Positions 58,185 through 64,000 of a stretch of DNA of 64,000 nt are shown piece by piece. Origin of the DNA: an uncultured Eubacteriales bacterium (lineage in GTDB: Bacteria > Bacillota > Clostridia > Lachnospirales > Lachnospiraceae); contig CATOIK010000005.1 of the NCBI GenBank assembly GCA_951800645.1, positions 1 to 64,000 on the forward strand. The letters run 5' to 3'. Under the pieces are notes generated by a model. The model did no database searches. It worked only from the letters and a program-made list of their open reading frames with translations, and had not been told where the DNA came from. Numbering within the stretch: the stretch's first letter is position 1; every line of letters starts with the position of its first letter. A program made the position numbers and the translations under genes.

Positions 58185-60581
58185 TCAGCCAAACACTTCC
58201 TCTGCATAGTTCACCGATGCCATAGCGTCCCGGCAGTACCGGTCTGCACCCATGGAATCTGCATAATCCTGGGTCAGCACTGCGCCGCCTACCATCACCT
58301 TTGCCCAGGGGGCGCTGGCCCGCAGCAGACGGATGGTTTCCTCCATAGAAGGCACCGTGGTAGTCATCAGGGCGCTTAAGCCTACCAGCTTCACCTGCTG
58401 CTTTACCGCCGTCTCTGCAATCTGCTCCGGAGGCACATCCTTGCCTAAATCCAATACCTGATAACCATAGTTTTCCAGAAGAACCTTTACAATATTCTTT
58501 CCAATGTCATGAATATCGCCCTTTACCGTAGCCAGAATGACCGTTCCCTTTTTCTCCTGCTTCACGCCGCTTTCATCCATGCGGACTTTGATAATCTCAA
58601 AGGCTGCCTTGGCCGCCTCTGCGCTCATTAAAAGCTGAGGCAGGAATAAAGTTCCCTTCTCAAAACCTTTTCCTACCCGGTCCAAAGCCGGAATCATCTG
58701 GCTATTGATAATTTCCAGAGGATTTCTGTCCTTCAGCTGCTCTGTCACTGCCGCAGCCGCCTGTTCCCGCAGACCTTTTTCAATGCTGACTGCCAAAGAC
58801 AGCGCCGCCCCCTGACCAGCTCCTGCACCGTTTCCAGTGCCTGCCGCTGCTCCCTGACCGCCGTACGCCCCAATATAATCTCCGCACTGAGGATCTAAAT
58901 CCATCAGCGCCCGGAAACTGTAATAAGCGTTCATCATCGCCTCAGAATTAGGGTTAATGATGGCTGCACTTAAGCCGTTCTGCATCGCCATGGTAAAGAA
59001 AGCTCCGTTAATAATCTCCCGCTTAGGCAGTCCAAAAGAAATATTGGACACGCCAAGAATCGTCTTGCCTCCCAGCTCATCCCGCACACGCCGCAGGGTT
59101 TCCAAAGTAGTAACGGCGCCTTTGCTGTCAGAACTGACGGTCAGACACAACGCGTCGATCAGAATATTTTCCGGACCGATACCGTACTCCGCAGCATTCT
59201 GATAAATTTTTTCTGCAATCTCAATTCTTCCCTGAGCAGTCTCCGGAATCCCATGTTCATCCAGGCACAAAGCCACTGCTACGCCGCCGTATTTCTTCAC
59301 CAATGGAAAAATCGCCTTCATGGATTCTTCTTTTCCATTGACGGAATTGATAAGCGGCTTTCCGTTGTAAATCCGCATGGCCCGCTCCATGGCTGCTGAA
59401 TCTGCCGTATCCAGCTGAAGGGGCAGGTCGATGACGCTCTGCAGCTCTTTCACCACTTCCTCCAGCATAGCCGCCTCGTCAATCTCCGGCAGCCCTACAT
59501 TTACATCCAGCACATGAGCACCATGATCCTGCTGGGTCACCCCTTCCTGCAAAATGTATTCCAGGTTATGCTCCCGAAGCGCCTGCTTAAACCGGCTCTT
59601 TCCGGTAGGATTGATACGCTCCCCGATGATGACCGGGCTTTTCCCAATTTCCACCGCCTGAGCAAAGGAGCTGATTACCGTCCGTTTTTTTGCAGTCACA
59701 GGTACCGGTGTCAGATGCCTGCACCGGCTTGCCACCTTGCTGATATGTTCCGGTGTGGTTCCGCAGCAGCCTCCCACAATCCTGACTCCCATAACCGCCA
59801 TCTTCTCCATAATCTCTGCAAACTGGTCTGCATCGATGTCATAAACAGTCTGTCCCTGTTTACTACGAGGCAGTCCTGCATTGGAATTTACCATGATCGG
59901 CGTAGAGGATACAGCCAGCATTTCCTTTAAAATTTCTTTCATCTGAGCCGGGCCCAGACCGCAGTTAATGCCAAGTACATCCACGCCCAGTCCTTCCAGC
60001 ATGGCAACAATAGAGGCGGGAGTTCCGCCGGTTAAAAGCTTGCCCCGCTCATCAAAGGTTACGGTCACAAATATCGGCAGACTGCAGCTTTCCTTTGCCG
60101 CCAGCACTGCCGCCTTGGTCTCGTAGCTGTCGCTCATGGTTTCAATCAGGATCAAATCCGCCCCCTCCCGGACGCCAATCTGAATCACCTCTTTGTAGAG
60201 TGCCACTGCTTCCTCAAAACCCAGATCTCCCAAAGGCTTCAAAAGCTTTCCCGTAGGGCCCAGATCCAGGGCCACCCAGGCCTTTTTCCCACTCTGGGCC
60301 ACTGCTTCCCTGGCGTTTTTTATGGCAGCCGCAATCACCGCATCCAGCTTATACTCACTTGCTTCATGATATTTTAACCGGTCCACCCCGAAGGTATTTG
60401 CCGTTACAATGTCCGCCCCAGCGTCCAGGTACTCCTTATGAATCTGTACCACTACTTCCGGACGGCAGATATTCCATGTGCCCGGCAGTTCTCCCGCCTT
60501 CAGTCCGGCAGCCTGCAAAAGGCTTCCCATGCCTCCGTCGCAGAACAAAATCCGCTCCTTCAATTCCTGTAAAATACTCAT
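58185..60581 (-). CDS. metH: Cobalamin-dependent methionine synthase, short form
   Basis: The homocysteine domain (about 1-290) has the zinc ligands in GINCGLGP and GGCCGTTPEH. A folate-binding domain (about 310-560) has INPTGKSRFK, and a B12 domain (about 650-798) has GDIHDIGKNIV. An Ala/Gly-rich linker (about 590-630) precedes the B12 part. The reactivation domain of E. coli MetH (1227 residues) is missing here and is encoded by the gene upstream. The start at 60581 follows AGGAGGAGA. Confidence 0.95.
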   Translation of the reverse strand: MSILQELKERILFCDGGMGSLLQAAGLKAGELPGTWNICRPEVVVQIHKEYLDAGADIVTANTFGVDRLKYHEASEYKLDAVIAAAIKNAREAVAQSGKKAWVALDLGPTGKLLKPLGDLGFEEAVALYKEVIQIGVREGADLILIETMSDSYETKAAVLAAKESCSLPIFVTVTFDERGKLLTGGTPASIVAMLEGLGVDVLGINCGLGPAQMKEILKEMLAVSSTPIMVNSNAGLPRSKQGQTVYDIDADQFAEIMEKMAVMGVRIVGGCCGTTPEHISKVASRCRHLTPVPVTAKKRTVISSFAQAVEIGKSPVIIGERINPTGKSRFKQALREHNLEYILQEGVTQQDHGAHVLDVNVGLPEIDEAAMLEEVVKELQSVIDLPLQLDTADSAAMERAMRIYNGKPLINSVNGKEESMKAIFPLVKKYGGVAVALCLDEHGIPETAQGRIEIAEKIYQNAAEYGIGPENILIDALCLTVSSDSKGAVTTLETLRRVRDELGGKTILGVSNISFGLPKREIINGAFFTMAMQNGLSAAIINPNSEAMMNAYYSFRALMDLDPQCGDYIGAYGGQGAAAGTGNGAGAGQGAALSLAVSIEKGLREQAAAAVTEQLKDRNPLEIINSQMIPALDRVGKGFEKGTLFLPQLLMSAEAAKAAFEIIKVRMDESGVKQEKKGTVILATVKGDIHDIGKNIVKVLLENYGYQVLDLGKDVPPEQIAETAVKQQVKLVGLSALMTTTVPSMEETIRLLRASAPWAKVMVGGAVLTQDYADSMGADRYCRDAMASVNYAEEVFG

Positions 60582-60591
60582 CTCTCTCCTC

Positions 60592-61245
60592 CTACCGCCG
60601 GTACAGGCAGTCTCTCTTTCCGCAAACCTCACAGCCTTCCACCCGGCAGTCTGCCGGAACCTGACTGATCCCCACTGCTGCCGTCACCGACTTAGACGGC
60701 AGCATCAAAAGAGCGTCTGTCAATGTCACTCCAATCCGCCGGTTTAAATCCAGAGCCGGTACAATCATCCTCTGGCACTCCAGCGAAAAATCTCCGTATC
60801 CTGGGCTGAACCTGGGCCGCAGATAAGCGCCTTCTGCCAGGTATTCTTCCTTTAGCTGCTTTATCGTTTCATCACAGTAGGTTTCCAGCATAGCCACTGC
60901 AGAGGCCTGAAGCACCACTGCCTTGCTTAGCTGCAGCTTTTCATAGCGCCCCAGAAGAATATCAACACCAGCTCCCAAGGTAGCACCAAACAGTAAAATC
61001 CGGTCACAATCCCTTAAATTCCGGGAAAGGTGCCTGCTGCTTGTCTTGAGGCACCCCATATCAATCTCCTGGCCCTGCACAGTCAAAGGAAACTCCCGCC
61101 ACACCGCCTTCGGAGCAGCAGACTGTTCCAGCTCGGTTTTACATTCCTCAATCAATGTCCGGACAGTTTCCGGCGTATCTGCTGTTTTGCACCCCAGATA
61201 CCGCAAAATCTCCCGGTCATTCCAGCTCCATGTTCCTGCTTCCAT
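60592..61245 (-). CDS. Methionine synthase reactivation-domain protein
   Basis: The 217 residues resemble the AdoMet-binding activation domain of MetH, with RPRFSPGYGDFSLECQ and a Cys-rich end (CRVEGCEVCGKRDC). The domain reductively remethylates oxidised cobalamin. It lies between metF and metH, 10 bp before metH and 1 bp after metF, supporting a split enzyme expressed in step. Confidence 0.88.
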   Translation of the reverse strand: MEAGTWSWNDREILRYLGCKTADTPETVRTLIEECKTELEQSAAPKAVWREFPLTVQGQEIDMGCLKTSSRHLSRNLRDCDRILLFGATLGAGVDILLGRYEKLQLSKAVVLQASAVAMLETYCDETIKQLKEEYLAEGAYLRPRFSPGYGDFSLECQRMIVPALDLNRRIGVTLTDALLMLPSKSVTAAVGISQVPADCRVEGCEVCGKRDCLYRR

Positions 61246-61246
61246 T

Positions 61247-62104
61247 TTATCCTACAATCTCCGAAAGGCTCCGTTTAATCTGCTCCGCCACATCCGGCTT
61301 ATTCATGGAATACACATGGATGCCATTGACATGGTTGGCAATCAGGTCAATGATCTGCTCGGTTGCATAGGCAATCCCCGCCTGCTTCATGGCCGCCGGA
61401 TTGTCCCCAAACCGGTCTACAATGGCCTTGAACCGGGACGGCAGATAAGTGCCGGACATAGAGCAGATCCGTTTAATCTGGGCTGCATTGGTTACCGGCA
61501 TAATCCCTGCCACCACCGGCACTGTAATACCCTGTTCCCGAATCCGGTACAGGTAATTGTAAAGGATATTGTTGTCAAAAAACATCTGAGTGGTTACGAA
61601 ATCACAGCCGGCCTCCACCTTTTCTTTCAGATGCTGAATGTCTGCCGTCTTATTTACAGACTCTACATGGCCTTCCGGATAACAGGCTGCGCCGATGCAA
61701 AAATCCCCTGCTGCCTTAATTTCCCCAATCAGCTCCGACGCATAGCGGTAGTCCTTCTCCACCCTGCCGTCTGCCGGAATATCTCCCCGGAGAGCCAGCA
61801 CATTTTCAATCCCCCGGTCTTTCAGTTCTCTCAGCACGCCGTGAACCTTCTCCCTGGTAGAGGAAACGCAGGTCAAATGAGCCAAGGGCGTTACTCCCTG
61901 TGCTTTTACCGCCGACGCAATGTCCGCCGTATAGCTGCTGGTGCCGCCGCCTGCACCGTAGGTCACACTCATAAACGCCGGCTTCAGCGCTGCAATCTCC
62001 CTTGCCGCAGCTTCCACAGAATCAAATTTATCCTCTGTTTTCGGGGGAAACACCTCAAAAGAGAGCGTCGGCTTTCCCTCTGCCAAAATGTCACGAATTT
62101 TCAT
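61247..62104 (-). CDS. metF: Methylenetetrahydrofolate reductase
   Basis: It makes 5-methyl-THF, the methyl donor for MetH. The TIM-barrel FAD enzyme starts LSFEVFPPKTED with the active Glu and has FMSVTYGAGGGTS and DFVTTQMFFD. The 285 residues are normal. The start at 62104 follows AGGAGA; the frame continues 30 codons up without a ribosome site. I see no SAM riboswitch or T-box in the 280 bp upstream. Confidence 0.95.
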   Translation of the reverse strand: MKIRDILAEGKPTLSFEVFPPKTEDKFDSVEAAAREIAALKPAFMSVTYGAGGGTSSYTADIASAVKAQGVTPLAHLTCVSSTREKVHGVLRELKDRGIENVLALRGDIPADGRVEKDYRYASELIGEIKAAGDFCIGAACYPEGHVESVNKTADIQHLKEKVEAGCDFVTTQMFFDNNILYNYLYRIREQGITVPVVAGIMPVTNAAQIKRICSMSGTYLPSRFKAIVDRFGDNPAAMKQAGIAYATEQIIDLIANHVNGIHVYSMNKPDVAEQIKRSLSEIVG

Positions 62105-62246
62105 ACGGTCTTCTCCTGCTTCCTGTAATTTCCAGTTCCATCTCAAAAATAGGTAATCAGAACCAGTATAGCACATCCCCCCTCTATTTTCCACTGCAGG
62201 TATTTGTTAATTTGATAACGATTTCAGCGATATTTGTCCCTTTTCC

Positions 62247-62348
62247 TTGCATTTCTGAAAATCTATGGTAAGATAACTAGCAACTGCTTTGATCTGGGAA
62301 ATCAAATGTGTGCCTAGAGGACACTGCGCAATACAGCAGAGCGTCCTC
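62247..62348 (+). promoter_or_regulatory. Promoter and structured leader of the IIC-like gene
   Basis: TTGCAT (62247-62252), a 16-bp spacer and TAAGAT (62269-62274) are followed by two hairpins: TTTGAT/ATCAAA (62288-62306) and GAGGAC-a-CTGC/GCAG-agc-GTCCTC (62317-62348). AGGAG then precedes the ATG at 62384. The leader may be regulatory, but I cannot match it to a known riboswitch class. Confidence 0.45.
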
Positions 62349-62383
62349 ACTGTCCCACAATATCACAATAAGGAGATTTTATT

Positions 62384-63406
62384 ATGGAACAGACAGGCTT
62401 CAAAGCATTTTTGCGCCGCAAAAATGTAAACATCACCGTAAAAACCTATCTTATTGACGCACTGGGAGCTATGGCCTTCGGCCTTTTCGCCTCCCTGCTC
62501 ATCGGAACCATCTTCGGAACCCTGGGAGACAAAACACAGATTGCTCTGTTTAACACTATCGCAGAGTATTGTAAAAGCGCTACCGGCGCTGCTCTTGGCG
62601 TGTCCATCGCCTATGCCCTTCAGGCGCCTCAGTTGGTGCTGTTTTCCGCCGCTGCCGTAGGAATTGCAGGAAACGCCCTGGGCGGCCCGGTAGGCGCACT
62701 TTTAGCTACCATTGTGGCAGCGGAGCTGGGCAAGCTGGTATCTAAGGAGACGCGGGTTGACATTCTGGTAACTCCCGGCGTCACCATTATTTCCGGCGTG
62801 CTGATAGCCCAGTTTGCAGGCCCCGGCGTATCTGCCTTTATGAACGCTTTTGGAGAGCTGGTAAAAACCTCTACAGAGATGCAGCCCTTCTTCATGGGCA
62901 TTTTAGTATCCGCCCTGATCGGCATTGCCCTGACCCTGCCCATTTCCAGCGCTGCCATCTGCATTATGCTGAGCCTGGACGGACTGGCCGGCGGAGCAGC
63001 CACAGCCGGCTGCTGTGCCCAGATGATTGGCTTTGCAGTTTTAAGCTTCCGGGAAAACGGCGTAGGCGGTCTGCTGGCACAGGGTCTTGGCACCTCCATG
63101 CTGCAGATGGGCAACATCGTAAAAAATCCCCGCATCTGGATTGCCCCAACTCTGGCATCCATGATTACCGGCCCCATAGCCACCTGCATCTTCCGGCTGG
63201 AAAATATTGCAGCCGGCTCCGGCATGGGCACCTGCGGCCTGGTAGGCCCCATTGGCATCTACACCGCCATGGGCGGCGGCGCCGGCATGTGGCTGGGTAT
63301 TCTCTTAATCTGCTTCGTTCTTCCTGCCATTCTGACCTGGGTGTTCGGTGAAGTGCTGCGGAAGATTGGATGGATCAAATTTGGAGATTTGAAGCTGGAT
63401 TTATAA
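62384..63406 (+). CDS. PTS-type IIC membrane protein (PTS_EIIC_2 family)
   Basis: This 340-residue, roughly nine-helix protein is rich in Gly and Ala. It shows family segments such as TVKTYLIDALGAMAFGLFASLLIGTIFGTLG and LAGGAATAGCCAQMIGFAV. The family resembles IIC sugar permeases but occurs without IIA and IIB partners, as here, so phosphotransferase function is doubtful. A strong terminator follows. Confidence 0.82.
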   Translation: MEQTGFKAFLRRKNVNITVKTYLIDALGAMAFGLFASLLIGTIFGTLGDKTQIALFNTIAEYCKSATGAALGVSIAYALQAPQLVLFSAAAVGIAGNALGGPVGALLATIVAAELGKLVSKETRVDILVTPGVTIISGVLIAQFAGPGVSAFMNAFGELVKTSTEMQPFFMGILVSALIGIALTLPISSAAICIMLSLDGLAGGAATAGCCAQMIGFAVLSFRENGVGGLLAQGLGTSMLQMGNIVKNPRIWIAPTLASMITGPIATCIFRLENIAAGSGMGTCGLVGPIGIYTAMGGGAGMWLGILLICFVLPAILTWVFGEVLRKIGWIKFGDLKLDL

Positions 63407-63420
63407 AAGAAAAATCGCAG

Positions 63421-63469
63421 AAAAACAGGGAGAGACGGCCTAAAATCAGGCTTGCCTCTCCCTGTTTTT
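63421..63469 (+). terminator. Terminator after the IIC-like gene
   Basis: AAAAACAGGGAGAG and CTCTCCCTGTTTTT form a 14-bp stem around a smaller CCT/AGG hairpin, followed by TTCTTTTTTG. With A and T tracts on both sides it may also serve the convergent S41 peptidase gene. Confidence 0.85.
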
Positions 63470-63510
63470 TCTTTTTTGATTTTTTCATCACTGTCCCAAA
63501 ACAGTCTTCT

Positions 63511-64000
63511 TTACTCTTTTAAAACCTCAATCGCCTTCTGCACCTGATTATCCCGCTCCAGCGGCACATCGTACTGGCCGATCAAATCCTCATCCAGTTC
63601 CAGCTCTACTTCCACATCCGGCTCCAGTCCTTTCTCATGAACATCATTGCCGGCAGGGGTATAGTAGTGGGCAATGGTCAGCTTTACGGCAGAGCCATCG
63701 TCCAAAGGAAGAAGCTGCTGCACAATACCTTTTCCGAAGGAGGTGGTTCCTACCAGGGTTGCCTTGCCGTAATCCTGAAGAGCTCCCGCAAACACCTCTG
63801 ACGCACTGGCGGACATGCCGTTAATCAGGACTGCAATGGGCATATCCAGCTCATGGCCGTCCTCTACCGGATAGCGAGGATCCATGCCGCCGGAAACCTC
63901 ATGATGCAGCTTGCCGTCTTTGCTGTAATACCGCTCAATCTCACTGTTTTTATCTGAGGTTGACAGAATGGTACCGCCATGCTGGTTCTCCGGCAGAATA
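63511..64000 (-). CDS. S41 family C-terminal processing peptidase, partial
   Basis: The window edge cuts the 5' part; the frame stays open to base 64000. Visible are GGTILSTSDKNSEIERYYS, the catalytic Ser in NGMSASASEVFAGALQDY, and the Lys in GTTSFGKGIVQQLLPL, the Ser-Lys dyad of CtpA/CtpB peptidases. The C-terminal domain ends at KAIEVLKE. CtpB-type enzymes cleave secreted regulators such as SpoIVFA, but the paralogue cannot be fixed from this half. Confidence 0.9.
   Translation of the reverse strand, partial: ILPENQHGGTILSTSDKNSEIERYYSKDGKLHHEVSGGMDPRYPVEDGHELDMPIAVLINGMSASASEVFAGALQDYGKATLVGTTSFGKGIVQQLLPLDDGSAVKLTIAHYYTPAGNDVHEKGLEPDVEVELELDEDLIGQYDVPLERDNQVQKAIEVLKE

Noticed and set aside
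62105-62383. SAM riboswitch or T-box upstream of metF
   Set aside because: None of the conserved blocks of these classes could be found on the minus strand; the hairpins present face the plus-strand IIC-like gene.
1-64000. tRNA or rRNA genes
   Set aside because: I saw no cloverleaf with a TTCGAAT/TTCAAAT arm in a proper context and no rRNA segments on either strand.

Overview
The window reads as a chromosome segment of an endospore-forming Clostridia species, most likely a member of the Lachnospiraceae. The grounds are Spo0A, SpoIVB and a complete spoIIIAA-AH set, a Clostridia-type order (nusB-xseA-xseB-ispA-dxs-tlyA-nadK-argR-recN-spoIVB-spo0A), a split cobalamin methionine synthase, and choline-binding-like cell-wall repeats. 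Most of the core is moderately GC-rich by eye. The first 4 kb and the 37.6-38.4 kb and 39.2-40.8 kb segments are clearly AT-richer, as expected of acquired DNA.

Layout. 1-4.1 kb: the end of an accessory region on the minus strand, with small proteins, an RNase H fragment, a cysteine-rich hexapeptide-repeat protein, and a ParA / ribbon-helix-helix pair beside four tandem 21-bp repeats (a likely partition locus). 4.2-9.4 kb: an rRNA methyltransferase-like gene, a MATE exporter, a lipoprotein and a KdpDE-like two-component pair. 9.5-13.1 kb: gap-pgk-tpiA. 13.2-22.3 kb: a Na/phosphate transporter, an M14 peptidase, pnp, rpsO, a YuiD-like protein, glgA, spo0A. 22.6-32.6 kb: spoIVB to nusB, one long co-directional block. 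32.9-36.5 kb: a small transporter, a cytidylate-kinase-like protein, an antiporter, Asp23. 36.6-51.2 kb: the spoIIIA operon, broken between AG and AH by foreign DNA. 51.2-63.4 kb: cell-wall proteins, rlmH, a hydrolase, a GNAT/acyltransferase fusion, an orphan response regulator, comEA, a GH25 protein, the metF-metH operon, a PTS-type IIC membrane protein. The right edge cuts an S41 peptidase.

The most informative part is 38,636-46,081, a 7.4-kb integrative mobilizable element. It carries a large serine recombinase, a MobV relaxase, a RepA-like N-domain, a Cys-rich protein and an XRE repressor. Its cargo is a riboflavin module: an FMN riboswitch with an attenuator, a RibU-like transporter, and a protein joining a flavokinase domain to an OmpR-type winged helix. 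The element sits inside an XRE/2-TM gene. Joining the flanks at a shared GGA restores that reading frame exactly, which fixes both ends to the base. The interrupted gene and a neighbouring 2-TM protein had themselves already separated spoIIIAG from spoIIIAH.

A second unexplained pattern is a ~130-bp intergenic repeat, three copies in the glycolytic and rpsO-pnp operons, whose hairpin arms differ between copies by compensating changes.
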